Position numbers and translations under genes: made by a program | The notes under the pieces: model-generated | The model's input: the letters and a program-made list of their open reading frames with translations, nothing else | Database searches by the model: none | What the model was told of the DNA's origin: nothing | From: Desulfofundulus australicus DSM 11792 | GTDB lineage: Bacteria; Bacillota; Desulfotomaculia; Desulfotomaculales; Desulfovirgulaceae | Assembly (NCBI RefSeq): GCF_900129285.1 | Contig: NZ_FQUW01000014.1 | Span: 25,675 to 89,674, forward strand | Length of the DNA stretch: 64,000 nucleotides | Reading direction: 5' to 3' | Part shown: positions 46,437 to 56,201 of the stretch, in pieces | How the letters are laid out: every line of letters starts with the position of its first letter | How positions within the stretch are numbered: position 1 is the stretch's first letter

Positions 46437-47083
46437 TGGCCATTCCCCCTGTCGTGCGTGTTATTGAGATATGGTTCCATTTCTTTTAAAAATTCCGGAT
46501 GGGCCTCAAAACCCAGTTCCAGAGCCTGCTTCAGGTGCTCCGCCGCCCTGTTCATGTCCCCTTTCAGGTAATAAACGTAGGCCAGGTTATTGTGGCCCAG
46601 CGAAAAGTCGGGTGCAATTTCCAGCATCTTCAGATTGGTCTCCAGCGCCCGATCCAGATCACCTTTCTGGAGGTAAGCGTTTGCCAGGTTGCACCAGGCC
46701 TGAATTATCCTGGGATTCAATTCAATTGCTTTTTGCAGAACTTCAATGGCTTCGTCGGGCTTCTCCATCTGCAGGTAGACAAAGCCCAGGTTTGCATAGC
46801 CGCGGGCGTAACGGGGTTCGATCTGCACCGCCAGGCGGTTACATTCCTCCACCTTTTCCAGGTTCCCCTGTTTAAAATAAATATAACCCAGGTTAACATA
46901 GGCTTCAAACATGCGCGTCCCATCGGCTATGGCTTCCTCAAAAAGTGTTTTTGCTTCCTCCAGCCGGCCCTGTTCCATCAGCATAACTCCCAGATTGTAC
47001 TTGGCCGTGGCGCAGCCGGGGTTGCTCTGCAGCATGTTTACCTGTCTTTCCACGAAAGCGTTGGAACCACCGGAGCCCCCCAT
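46409..47083 (-). CDS. TPR-repeat protein of the dsr cluster
   Basis: 224 residues from ATG 47083 (AGGGGGTG at 8 bases; the earlier GTG sits inside that box). About five consecutive tetratricopeptide repeats from residue 25 to 195 (e.g. AYVNLGYIYFKQGNLEKVEE and GYANLGFVYLQMEKPDEAIE). Soluble scaffold. It lies 113 bases after dsrD and overlaps the FmdB gene. Likely brings Dsr or maturation proteins together; inference from position. Confidence 0.88.
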   Translation of the reverse strand: MGGSGGSNAFVERQVNMLQSNPGCATAKYNLGVMLMEQGRLEEAKTLFEEAIADGTRMFEAYVNLGYIYFKQGNLEKVEECNRLAVQIEPRYARGYANLGFVYLQMEKPDEAIEVLQKAIELNPRIIQAWCNLANAYLQKGDLDRALETNLKMLEIAPDFSLGHNNLAYVYYLKGDMNRAAEHLKQALELGFEAHPEFLKEMEPYLNNTHDRGNGHCPSTSSDA

Positions 47084-47196
47084 AGTATCCACCCCCTGGT
47101 TGACAAAAATTAAGGCTGCTACTCATTATGAATAGCAAGCCGTTTTGAGCCACCACAGAATATATATGCACAAAATAAATGTAACTTTGCCAGTCT

Positions 47197-47493
47197 TTAC
47201 TGCTGTGGCTCGTCGGAAGCGCACCTTTCTTTCAAGCCGTACATGGTGGTGCTGCCGGTGGAGAAGTAAATCAAAGTACCCTCATTTACCAGCTCGCTGG
47301 CAGCCTTTTTAATTTCCCTGGCCTTGGCAGTAGGTATTTTTTCCTGAACGGCTTTTTCCATGTCTTTGAAATAAAATCTGGTCTTCTTGCTATTGCTGGC
47401 AAACTCAATTATCGCCTTTTTAATTTCTTCCACAGATAATCCCACCCTTTCCAGCTCATATATATAAGAAGTGACCTGGGCAGGCGTTTTCAT
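47197..47493 (-). CDS. dsrD: DsrD
   Basis: 98 residues, winged-helix fold, next to dsrAB as in all dsrD-bearing sulfate reducers. DsrD stimulates DsrAB activity; presence of dsrD marks the reductive, not oxidative, pathway. The start codon is in the loop of an 11-bp perfect hairpin (47478-47505). No good Shine-Dalgarno is free outside that stem. Confidence 0.95.
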   Translation of the reverse strand: MKTPAQVTSYIYELERVGLSVEEIKKAIIEFASNSKKTRFYFKDMEKAVQEKIPTAKAREIKKAASELVNEGTLIYFSTGSTTMYGLKERCASDEPQQ

Positions 47494-47505
47494 TAACGCC
47501 TGCCC
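47478..47505 (-). promoter_or_regulatory. Hairpin that holds the dsrD start codon
   Basis: GGGCAGGCGTT / AACGCCTGCCC (11 bp) with loop TTCATT on the plus strand; the dsrD ATG (complement of 47491-47493) lies in the loop. The mRNA upstream half, GGGCAGGCG, is the only purine-rich region near the ATG, so ribosome access depends on opening the stem. It may tune DsrD to DsrAB or protect the dsrAB mRNA. Confidence 0.7.
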
Positions 47506-47513
47506 TGGTGCAC

Positions 47514-48701
47514 CTAGTCGATTCCACCGGCTGCTTTGCAGACATTCCAGGCTGCTTCCGTAAACTTGAACTGGGTGCTGGTCCGGAAGGTATCGTAAGC
47601 CAGGCGGTAGTCGTCAATGAGGTGCTCGGTAAACGGAATACCGGTCTTTTCGAAGAATTTCTCCCAGCCGATACGCTCGACCCAGTCGCCCAGGCGCTCA
47701 TGCTTGCGCGCGTCAGCAGCATAAACTTCCACAATCTTCTTCACGGTCTGAACCACTTCCGGGAACCGCGGGAAGTTGTTGGGCAGGTAAGCCACCACAA
47801 CCTTGGAGAACTTGGGCTCGCTGACCGCGTTGGAAATCTTGCCGCCGACCAGGATAGCTACACCGTCGCCTTCCTTATCGGCAATGGGCAGGGCCGGGCA
47901 CATGGTGTAGCAGTTGCCGCAGAACATGCAGCGCTCCACTTTAATCTTGAGGCTTCTCCTGCCTTCCGGAGTCTTGTCCGGCGAAATAGCGCCCAGCGGG
48001 CAGGACGAAATAACCAGCGGGAGCTCGCAGACCTGATCAATGACTTCGTGGTCCACTATAGGCGGCTTCCGGTGAATACCCAGCAGGGCGATGTCCGAAC
48101 AGTGAACAGCACCGCACATGTTCAGGCAGCAGGCCACCGCTACCCGCACCTTGGCCGGCAGGGTCATACCGGTGAAGTAGTCAAAAAGCTCATCCATTAC
48201 AGCTTTAACCAGGGATGAAGCGTCGGTAGCCGGGGTGTGGCAGTGCACATACCCCTGGGTGTGCACGATATTGGTGATACTTGCACCCGTGCCGCCAATG
48301 GGGAACTTGTAGCTCCCGGAAACAAACTTGCGGCTCCACAGATCCTTTTTCAGCGCCTCCACTTTCTCCTGGCTGTCCACGATAAATTCAACGTTGTTAC
48401 GGGTGGTAAAGCGGACATAGCCATCGCAGTACTTGTCGGCAATGTCACAGATCTCCCGGATGTGCTGGGCCGTCATCAAACGGGGCGAACCGCAACGCAC
48501 GGTGTAAACCTTGTCGCCGGTTTCAGAAACGTGTACCAGTACACCCGGCTCGAGGACTTCGTGGTAAAGCCACTTGCCGTAGTTCTTCTGGATAATGGGC
48601 GGGAAGTTTTCCCAGTAGTGACGCGGACCTATATCTGTAATCCTGTCCTTGGTCGGGTTCTGCGGGTCAAACTTACCGAATCTCCCAGTGGAAAGAGCCA
48701 T
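47514..48701 (-). CDS. dsrB: Dissimilatory sulfite reductase beta subunit
   Basis: 395 residues. Siroheme/[4Fe-4S] region [13 protein letters not shown] (about 191-203) with CHTP near 154; inserted ferredoxin domain with CPLGAIS (234) and [12 protein letters not shown] (258-268). It pairs with DsrA in an alpha2beta2 enzyme reducing sulfite. 20 bases after dsrA, 20 before dsrD. Confidence 0.98.
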   Translation of the reverse strand: MALSTGRFGKFDPQNPTKDRITDIGPRHYWENFPPIIQKNYGKWLYHEVLEPGVLVHVSETGDKVYTVRCGSPRLMTAQHIREICDIADKYCDGYVRFTTRNNVEFIVDSQEKVEALKKDLWSRKFVSGSYKFPIGGTGASITNIVHTQGYVHCHTPATDASSLVKAVMDELFDYFTGMTLPAKVRVAVACCLNMCGAVHCSDIALLGIHRKPPIVDHEVIDQVCELPLVISSCPLGAISPDKTPEGRRSLKIKVERCMFCGNCYTMCPALPIADKEGDGVAILVGGKISNAVSEPKFSKVVVAYLPNNFPRFPEVVQTVKKIVEVYAADARKHERLGDWVERIGWEKFFEKTGIPFTEHLIDDYRLAYDTFRTSTQFKFTEAAWNVCKAAGGID

Positions 48702-48721
48702 CCAACAAACCCCCTTATATT

Positions 48722-50137
48722 TTACCTCTTGTGTCTGGCCCGGAATTCTTTAATGTCTCTAGTAAATCCACCCGGTACGTCCTCTTCCTTCCAGAAGATG
48801 TACGGGTTAGAACGCGGCGCCTTGATCATCTGCGGAGCAGGCGGCAGGCCGATTACCTCCAGGAATTTGGGCAAGCCAACACGCTGGATGAGCTCTCCAA
48901 CACGCTCGCGGTTCTTACCTTCTTCCATCCAGAACTCCCAGATTCTTTCAATAACTTCTTTCACATTATCATACGGCGGCTCGGCCTTCATAAAGGGTAC
49001 GATAACCTGGGCAATCTGGGCACCTTCCAGGATAGGAGCCTTGGCACCTACCAGGATGCTCACGCCAGTGTCTTTACCCGGCCTGAGAGCCTGCGGCATA
49101 ACGTTAATGCAGTGCATGCAACGCACGCATTCCTTGTTGTCAATGACCAGCTTGCCGTCTTCCATCCACATGCACTGGGACGGGCAGCGGTCAATCACTT
49201 CTTTTTGAATATCAAACTTACCCCAATCCCTGCCCCTATGGGCACCTCCCCTGGGCACAATGTCACCGGCGATGTATGCCTTTACAGCATCCTGATCGAT
49301 ACGGATCTCGTCACGCCAGGTGCCGATGAAGGCAATATCAGCCCGGGCGATGGAAGCAACGCAGCAGTTGGGGCAACCGTCAAACTTGAACTTAAACTTG
49401 TACGGGAAGGCCGGACGGTGCAGCTCGTCCTGGTAGTGCATGGTCATTTCATAGCACATTTCCTGGGTGTCATAGCAGGCCCATTCGCAGCGGGCTTTAC
49501 CAATACAGCAGGAAGGAGTACGCAGGTTGGAACCTGAACCGCCGAGGTCCTGATCCAGCTCGTGGGTCATGTCGTAGAAAATGGGCTCCAGTTGCTCGGT
49601 GGTTGTCCCCAGCAGGATGATGTCACCCGTGGAACCGTGCATGTTGAAGAGACCGCTGCCCCGGTACTCCCACAGGTCAGCCAGGGCACGCAGGAAGTCG
49701 CTCTTATAAAACTTACTGGCTGGCTGGTTGACCCGGATGGTATGGAAATGGGCAATCCCGGGGAACTTCTCCGGAACGTCGGAGTAACGTCCGATAACAC
49801 CGCCGCCGTAACCAAACACGCCCACTATACCACCGTGTTTCCAGTGGGTCTCACCATCATTAAAGGAGAGCTCCAGCTGGCCCAGAAGGTCTTCCACCAC
49901 ATACCGGTCGATCATCATCCGGTCATCGGCCAGCTTTCTGCGGCGCAGGGCCTCCTGCTTGGCATCTGCCACAAAGCTGGGCCAGGGACCCTTTTCCAGC
50001 TCCTCCACCTTGGGAATTTCATGCTTTATCTTAAATTCTTTCAGTTCTTCTTCGGTATAGTTATTGAGTTCGGCATCGGTATAAATCCGGAGTTCTTCAT
50101 ATTTCAGTGCTTTTTGAGGCCTCTTTGGTTCAAACAT
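48722..50137 (-). CDS. dsrA: Dissimilatory sulfite reductase alpha subunit
   Basis: 471 residues from ATG 50137 (AAAGGAGG seven bases upstream; the GTG at 50143 is too close to it). Siroheme [4Fe-4S] cysteines Cys211-x5-Cys217 and Cys255-x3-Cys259 (CPNCC); ferredoxin domain Cys318/322/337/340/343. It reduces sulfite with DsrB. Confidence 0.98.
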   Translation of the reverse strand: MFEPKRPQKALKYEELRIYTDAELNNYTEEELKEFKIKHEIPKVEELEKGPWPSFVADAKQEALRRRKLADDRMMIDRYVVEDLLGQLELSFNDGETHWKHGGIVGVFGYGGGVIGRYSDVPEKFPGIAHFHTIRVNQPASKFYKSDFLRALADLWEYRGSGLFNMHGSTGDIILLGTTTEQLEPIFYDMTHELDQDLGGSGSNLRTPSCCIGKARCEWACYDTQEMCYEMTMHYQDELHRPAFPYKFKFKFDGCPNCCVASIARADIAFIGTWRDEIRIDQDAVKAYIAGDIVPRGGAHRGRDWGKFDIQKEVIDRCPSQCMWMEDGKLVIDNKECVRCMHCINVMPQALRPGKDTGVSILVGAKAPILEGAQIAQVIVPFMKAEPPYDNVKEVIERIWEFWMEEGKNRERVGELIQRVGLPKFLEVIGLPPAPQMIKAPRSNPYIFWKEEDVPGGFTRDIKEFRARHKR

Positions 50138-50259
50138 CAGCACGCCTCCTTTATAACCCTAAATATATCTTTCCCCTTCAGTCCATTCCAGAAATTTGCT
50201 CATTCATTCAATTGAAAAACAGGACAACCTTTCTCCTCTCACCCTCCTTTAACAATCGT

Positions 50260-50445
50260 TTATCTTTCCTCCAGGGTTACAGCCCCCGACGGGCAAACAG
50301 AGACACAAGTTTCGCACCCCAGGCAATCATCGGGGTTGGCCACAAATGCCTTACCATCCTTCATTTCCAGAACGCTGCCCGGGCAGGAATCCGCGCACTC
50401 GCCACAACCCTCACATTTTTCGCGGTCAACAGTTACTACGTACAT
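50260..50445 (-). CDS. 2[4Fe-4S] ferredoxin
   Basis: 61 residues with CEGCGECADSCP and CLGCETCVSVCP, both complete. The usual dicluster ferredoxin. It precedes dsrA by 122 bases on the same strand with TAAGGAGG before the ATG. Probable electron donor to DsrAB or product of a linked oxidoreductase; inference from position. Confidence 0.93.
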   Translation of the reverse strand: MYVVTVDREKCEGCGECADSCPGSVLEMKDGKAFVANPDDCLGCETCVSVCPSGAVTLEER

Positions 50446-50497
50446 AGTAATACCTCCTTATGATTTTTTAGAAATAATGGACTTGTCCTTTTGCTCA

Positions 50498-50518
50498 CTA
50501 ACCAGTCCAACAGGTTAG
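50498..50518. promoter_or_regulatory. Inverted repeat upstream of the ferredoxin-dsrAB genes
   Basis: CTAACC-AGTCCAACA-GGTTAG, 53 bases before the ferredoxin ATG. Candidate operator. I did not find a convincing promoter around it. Confidence 0.35.
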
Positions 50519-50704
50519 CAGACATCAACACTAAGTAAAATTCGCTACTTTTTAGCCTATTCCTCCCACAATGCCCTGTTTGGGCGATAAAAATTTTTAA
50601 CAAAAGAAAGATAATTTCCCGCATTTAATTTAATTAGTTCGTCAAAAAACATGGGGTTCCTTCTCTGCCCGCCAAATAGATGACCTTTTTGGACGGCATA
50701 TTTC

Positions 50705-51184
50705 CTACAGATGGTATTTTTCGCCGCGAATAATTTTGAAGGCCCTGTATATTTGTTCCAGAAGAATAATGCGCATCAGCTGGTGGGGAAAGGTAAATTT
50801 GGAAAAGGACAGCCGCAGGGAGGCCCTGGCAAGCACGTCCCCGGCCAGGCCGGCACTTCCGCCGATAATAAAGCAAAGCTTGTTCTGCCCCCGCAGGCCA
50901 AGCTCTGCCAGATAGCCGGCAAATTCCTTGGAGGAAAGCATCATTCCTTTCCTGTCCAGGGCGATGGTCACGCAGTTGTCCGGAATTCGCTCCAGCAGGC
51001 GGGTGCCCTCTTTTTTCAGAACTGCCTCCAGCGCACCTGCCCTTCCGGATGCCGGCAGAGATTCTTCTCTGACCTCCACCAGTTCAATCCGGGCATAAGG
51101 ACTCAGCCGCTTGAGGTACTCCTTCTGGGCCAGAAGTAAAAAATCCTCTTTTAACTTTCCTACGCAGAGCAGGGTTATGTGCAT
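50705..51184 (-). CDS. rlmH: 23S rRNA pseudouridine-1915 N3-methyltransferase
   Basis: 159 residues, SPOUT family. [15 protein letters not shown] (about 110-124) and [25 protein letters not shown] (C-terminal trefoil knot; only part is diagnostic) are RlmH motifs. It methylates helix 69 of the large subunit. Confidence 0.96.
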
Positions 51185-51206
51185 CGATACATCCCACTGG
51201 CAAGGC

Positions 51207-52520
51207 TTAAATCAGAGCACTTTTCCTGACAGCATTGTCTTGAGCCGGGGTTTTCTCATCATAAGGGGCACGCCATATCCGGGCCCCCAGCATTCTCAAT
51301 TTCTGCTCCAGGTTGAAATAGCCCCGGTCTATATATTGTACATTATCTATCCTGGTTTCTCCTTCGGCCATAAGCCCGGCCACCACCAGGGCAGCCCCTG
51401 CCCTCAGGTCAGTGGCCCGCACGCAGGCCCCCTCGAGTTTCTCCACACCCTCCACCACCGCCAGGCGGCCCTCAACCTTGATCCGCGCGCCCATCCGCTT
51501 TAACTCATCGGCCACCTTGAAACGGTTTTCAAAGATGTTTTCTACAATGACACTGGTACCGGGAACGGTGGACAGGAGGGCCATCATCTGGGATTGCATA
51601 TCGGTGGGAAATCCCGGGTAGGGCATGGTTTTTATGTCGATGGGCCTGAGCGAGCCGGTGGACCTTACCCTGATGCGCTCTTCCTCTTCTTCTATTTCCA
51701 CCCCGGCCTCCCGCAGCTTGGCAATAAGAGGTTCCAGGTGACGGGGGATAACATTCTCCAGAACAACATCTCCCCGGGTGGCCACCGCCGCGACCATAAA
51801 AGTGCCCGCCTCAATGCGATCGGGAATTACTGCATAGCGCATGCAACCGCCCAGGGTTTCCACGCCCTCGATTTTGATTACATCGGTGCCTGCCCCGCGC
51901 ACCCTGGCACCCAGACAGTTCAGGAAGTTGGCCAGATCGACCACTTCCGGCTCCCGGGCGGCATTTTCAATCACGGTCTGACCCCGGGCCAGGCAGGCAG
52001 CCATCATGATATTTTCCGTAGCGCCCACACTGGGAAAGTCAAGATATATCCTGTTACCCTGAAGCCCGGCAGCCCGTGCAACAACCGTTCCTTTTTCAAG
52101 TTCCAGCCGGGCGCCCAGGGCGCTCAACCCTTTAAAATGCAGATCCATGGGCCTGGTTCCGATGTTGCAACCACCGGGAAGGGGGATTTCAGCCCGGCCA
52201 AAACGGGCCAGGAGAGGACCCAGCAGTAAATTGGAGGCACGTAATTGTTTGGCCAGGTGGTAAGGGGGCATTTGAACAGGGGGATCCGTCATCAGGATGC
52301 GCAGGCTGCCATTGGATGGGGTGCGGTGCACCTGCGCTCCCAGGGAGCGCAGGATATCCATCATCACCTGCACGTCCCTGATATCGGGCACATTTTCCAG
52401 GGTTACCAGTTCGCCGGCCATAACAGCCGCACACAAAATGGCCAGGGAAGCGTTTTTGGCCCCGCTAATGGTAACCCGGCCTTGCAGGGAAATCCCCCCG
52501 GAAATAACCAGTTTATCCAT
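51207..52520 (-). CDS. murA: UDP-N-acetylglucosamine 1-carboxyvinyltransferase
   Basis: 437 residues. Lys22-Asn23 (SGAKNA) and active-site Cys118 in [12 protein letters not shown], so the enzyme keeps the Cys form that is fosfomycin-sensitive. First step of peptidoglycan synthesis. Lies 22 bases before rlmH. Confidence 0.96.
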
Positions 52521-52691
52521 AGAAACATTTTCCTCCCGCTACAAAACTAAAGCTAAATATTCTAGATACCTTTCCACAATTCCTGCCACAATGCCCGCTT
52601 ATACAACAATCATCCGCAAATAGATAACCGGGGGAATTCCTGCTCAAACAACAGCCCGGCATTTTTTTTAAAATGCCATGTCCCATTCTTT

Positions 52692-53591
52692 TTATACCTT
52701 TTTCTCCATCCATAGCTTAAAACCGGAAGCAAAACCATCCACATCCCGACCGGTGACCTGTTCCAGGGCTTCGTTTATATCCCGTCCCTGCCCCAGCACC
52801 GTTAAAATTTTATGCAGGCTTTCTGCACCATATTCTTCCACCAGGTACTCGACGGCAGCCAGTGATTGCCCGTAAGCCAGGGTCTGGTCGGGCAGTTCAT
52901 CAAATTTCCGGTCCATTACTTTAAAGTCATACAGTTCAAAACCGGTTAAATCCTGAATTTGAGCAAACCTGAAGCCGGTAAGTTTATACTCCTCATACTG
53001 GGCGATACCTTCGGTAAGCCAGCGGGGGACGTTGCCCCGGGTAAGATAGTCCACCACCAGGTGGGTCAGCTCATGGGCTACCGGACCCGAGCTCAGAAAA
53101 ATTTCCTCCACCTCCCGGGGGTCCCGGGCGTCAATCCAGGCCCGGGGTGAGAGAACCCTGATCACCCCCGCCCAGTATACACCCATGGCACTTTCACTGG
53201 CCGGCCAGCCAAAGCTGGCGTTCAGGGACTCCCGGCTGGGATATACCACCAAAAGGATAGGGTCAACGGTTGTAAAATGAAAGTCCCTGGCTATTTGCGG
53301 GTAGAACCTTTGCGCTGCCTTAAGCACCAGCCGGGCGCCGCCCGCATCTGCAGGTTCATACCGGACCACGAAGCGGCCCCCGGAAAGGGTGTGCATATGC
53401 CGGGTGCCGAGCAGCGCGTGTGCCCGGCCCGCCTCACAGAAGATGTTGTACACATATTCCCTTATCTGCCCGGGTATGTGAACAAAAAGGACGATCAGCA
53501 GGGCCATCACGATACCCGTTAATTTCAAGCATAGCCGGGACAAAAACCGGCCAGCCGCAGGTTTTCTTGAAATTTGCGGTGCAATACCCAT
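52692..53591 (-). CDS. Peptidase-MA-like membrane-anchored metallopeptidase
   Basis: 299 residues with a membrane anchor (about 22-42). Gluzincin motif VAHELTHLVVDY (about 176) and a downstream WLTEGIAQYEE (third ligand Glu), typical of peptidase MA family 2. Extracytoplasmic. Its substrate is unknown. Confidence 0.85.
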   Translation of the reverse strand: MGIAPQISRKPAAGRFLSRLCLKLTGIVMALLIVLFVHIPGQIREYVYNIFCEAGRAHALLGTRHMHTLSGGRFVVRYEPADAGGARLVLKAAQRFYPQIARDFHFTTVDPILLVVYPSRESLNASFGWPASESAMGVYWAGVIRVLSPRAWIDARDPREVEEIFLSSGPVAHELTHLVVDYLTRGNVPRWLTEGIAQYEEYKLTGFRFAQIQDLTGFELYDFKVMDRKFDELPDQTLAYGQSLAAVEYLVEEYGAESLHKILTVLGQGRDINEALEQVTGRDVDGFASGFKLWMEKKV

Positions 53592-53760
53592 TGCCCATCA
53601 CCGAACCTGCTGATGTTTATTTATTATAAAACCAGTTAAATAATAACCAAAAGTAAAAACAAGGCCCATACGGGCCCTACTAAGAAATACCCTTTTAAAA
53701 TTATAAGCTTTTTTCACTATCCTGCACCACAGGGAACTGCTGGAAAACAAAACCCGCTCC
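53592..53760. other. Gap between peptidase-MA and TPR genes
   Basis: 169 AT-rich bases. No tRNA, no ORF with a ribosome site and no clear hairpin were seen. Confidence 0.4.
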
Positions 53761-54351
53761 TCAGGATTTGCCGTTTTCCAGCAGCTTTTTCCACTCCGCA
53801 ATCATTTTACGGGCCTGGGTTACGTCCTCCCCCTGGCCGGCAAGCTGTACAAATCTTTCCAGCTCCCGGATACCGCCCTCATAATCACCCTTCCCCAGGG
53901 CCAGCACCTGGCCGTAATAATAGTGGGCCAGGGCGTTGTCAGGATGACGCCTGATTTCTTCCTGTAAACTGGCCGCCGCATCGTCATAGTGCCCAACCAG
54001 GAACTGCACCAGGGCCAGTTCAACACGAAAATCGCCGTTCTCCGGCTTTAATTGCACGGCTTTCTCATAGGCCTGCAGTGCCTGATCCATCTTCCCCGCC
54101 TCCAGGTAAGCCCTGGCCAGCCGGGCAGCCAGGTCAGCATCCTGCGGCCTGTCTTTGACCTGTGCCTCCAGTTCGGCAATCATTGCCTCCGGAGATTGCT
54201 GCTGTTGAACATCCGGAGGTGCACTGGCCGGGCGAAAATCGAAAAACCAGCCAATGGACGTTCCCAGCAGGCCCAGGGAAAGGAAAATGGTCAGGATAAT
54301 GAAAGCTATCTTTTGAAATCTTTTCCTGCGCTCACGGTAAAGTAAGGCCAT
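53761..54351 (-). CDS. Membrane-anchored TPR protein
   Basis: 196 residues: basic start, one membrane helix (about 14-36), then three TPR units (about 58-180; LARAYLEAGKMDQALQAYEKAV). AAGGGGTT precedes the ATG. Probable protein-protein scaffold at the membrane; partner unknown. Confidence 0.85.
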   Translation of the reverse strand: MALLYRERRKRFQKIAFIILTIFLSLGLLGTSIGWFFDFRPASAPPDVQQQQSPEAMIAELEAQVKDRPQDADLAARLARAYLEAGKMDQALQAYEKAVQLKPENGDFRVELALVQFLVGHYDDAAASLQEEIRRHPDNALAHYYYGQVLALGKGDYEGGIRELERFVQLAGQGEDVTQARKMIAEWKKLLENGKS

Positions 54352-54447
54352 ATAAATTAACCCCTTTAATAAGTTCTACTATCCCATTATACCATAATTG
54401 TCCCCTCACTCAGGGGTCCCTATTGATGCTGCCCCGGTAACATAAAA

Positions 54448-54474
54448 CCCTCCCCGCAACCTGCAGGGGGAGGG
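54448..54474 (-). terminator. Terminator of the LysM/G5/M23 gene
   Basis: CCCTCCCC stem with GGGGGAGGG, followed by TTTTATG on the minus strand. Confidence 0.8.
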
Positions 54475-54504
54475 CTCAACAGGCAGATATCAGGGCCGTT
54501 TTCT

Positions 54505-55983
54505 TTACAGGAACCGGGCCGGGTCCACCGGCCGCCCGTTAATCCACACCTCAAAGTGCAGGTGAGGACCGGTGGTATTGCCGGTACTGCCCACCCGCCC
54601 CAGCAACTGACCGCGTTCCACCCTCTGGCCAACCCGCACCTCAATCCGGGACAGGTGGGCGTAACGGGTAACCACACCATCGCCGTGGTAAACATCTACC
54701 ATCAGGCCATAGCCTCCGTTCCAGCCAGCTCTGATCACCCGACCTGCCTCGGCAGAACGGACCGGGGCCCCGCTGCCGGCAGTTATATCCACACCGGCGT
54801 GCAACCGGCCCCAGCGCGGCCCGTAGGGTGATCCGATGGCGCCCACCGTAGGCCAGGCCAGGCTTCCCGATGCTCCCGAACGTGAAGCCAGTAAAACCCG
54901 CGAACCCACAGCCACCACCCGGGGCCGCGGTTCCTCGAGTACCTTCCTTTCCAGAACCTCATTATTCACCAGACGTCCGTTTAAGTAAGCCAGCCGGTAC
55001 GTTACCTCTTCCACACCCGGCTTCCCGGCCTGAACCACTCGCTGCTGCCCGCGCAGCATCCTGCTGTCCCGCCGCCGCTCTTCTATAAAGGGCAACTCTC
55101 TTTTTTCCGTACGCACAACTGTGGCCAGAACATTGATCAACGGCTCGGTACGGGACAACTTTAATACCTGCCCCACCTGCAGCGTTTCGGGTGTTAAACC
55201 GGGATTGGCAGCTTGCAGTTCTTCTACCGGTATACCTTTTCTGGCGGCAATATCCCACAGGGTATCCCCTGCCCGTACCGAATATTGTTCCAGCCGGCGA
55301 CCACCGTTACCGGCAAATTCCAGGGCTTCCCGCAAGCTCAAGATCTCCCCCGCCGGCACCCACACCTCTTTATAAACCACTTTCTCCACCAGGCGGACAT
55401 CCGCCCCGGGAATGCTGTGCTGTTCTTTCAACGTTTCCAGCAGCTGGTTGGCCGCATCGCGGCTGGCAACCACCAGTTTAATGTCTCCGTTTACCACCAG
55501 GGCCGTACCCTTTTCCTGCGCTCCCAGGGCCCGGGCCAGGGATTCTTCGAGGTACCGGCCGGATAACACGGGCCCCTCCCCCCAGGATGCCGGGCGGATA
55601 ATCACCTTATGAAGGGTGTGCCCTTCCCGTGCACCAAAATAAATTCTGTTCCGCAAGATATCTTCCAGCTCGCCACGATGGGAGGAAACAGCCACCACCC
55701 TGCCCCCAACCAGGACAGCCCACCTCTCGGAAGCATTTGTAATAAGGGAGCCATAGATCATTATCACCAGGGTCATGGCCACCACGCAGAGGACCTGGAC
55801 CGGCGTTAAAGGATCCTCAATAAAAAAACGATGCAAAGACCGCTTTAATTTATTTCTATTTATGGAAGCAACCAGGAGAAGACAGGCAATGCTCACCGTT
55901 CTACCTGCCCGCTTTTCTTTTTCGTTTCCGCGGGTATCATGCTGGCCGTTTCCGCCCCCGGCCAGAGGAGTCATACGGGACAT
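54505..55983 (-). CDS. Cell-wall M23 metallopeptidase with LysM and G5 domains
   Basis: 492 residues from ATG 55983 (AAAGGAG nine bases upstream). Cytoplasmic basic region, one membrane helix (about 63-83), LysM (about 233-278: YSVRAGDTLWDIAARKG), a G5 domain (about 283-360: INVLATVVRTEKRELPF), and M23 from about 375 (HAGVD, YAHLS, HLHFEV; all zinc ligands). Membrane-anchored endopeptidase for wall remodelling, perhaps sporulation. Confidence 0.92.
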   Translation of the reverse strand: MSRMTPLAGGGNGQHDTRGNEKEKRAGRTVSIACLLLVASINRNKLKRSLHRFFIEDPLTPVQVLCVVAMTLVIMIYGSLITNASERWAVLVGGRVVAVSSHRGELEDILRNRIYFGAREGHTLHKVIIRPASWGEGPVLSGRYLEESLARALGAQEKGTALVVNGDIKLVVASRDAANQLLETLKEQHSIPGADVRLVEKVVYKEVWVPAGEILSLREALEFAGNGGRRLEQYSVRAGDTLWDIAARKGIPVEELQAANPGLTPETLQVGQVLKLSRTEPLINVLATVVRTEKRELPFIEERRRDSRMLRGQQRVVQAGKPGVEEVTYRLAYLNGRLVNNEVLERKVLEEPRPRVVAVGSRVLLASRSGASGSLAWPTVGAIGSPYGPRWGRLHAGVDITAGSGAPVRSAEAGRVIRAGWNGGYGLMVDVYHGDGVVTRYAHLSRIEVRVGQRVERGQLLGRVGSTGNTTGPHLHFEVWINGRPVDPARFL

Positions 55984-56201
55984 GGGCTTTACTCCTTTTG
56001 CTTAAAATGGTTAGTCAACCAAACAACTGGCAACTCCTTAATATTTGGTAGGTTGCTTGTCGAGTCATGTAAACTCTTAATAAATATATAACTGGCGGGG
56101 GCGCATTATCACTCCAGATTTTTCTTATTTTAACCTGGAAATAAAGGAACAGGGGAAATTATCAATGGTTTTAATTCAGTTATTAATTTTATCGTTAATT
56201 T

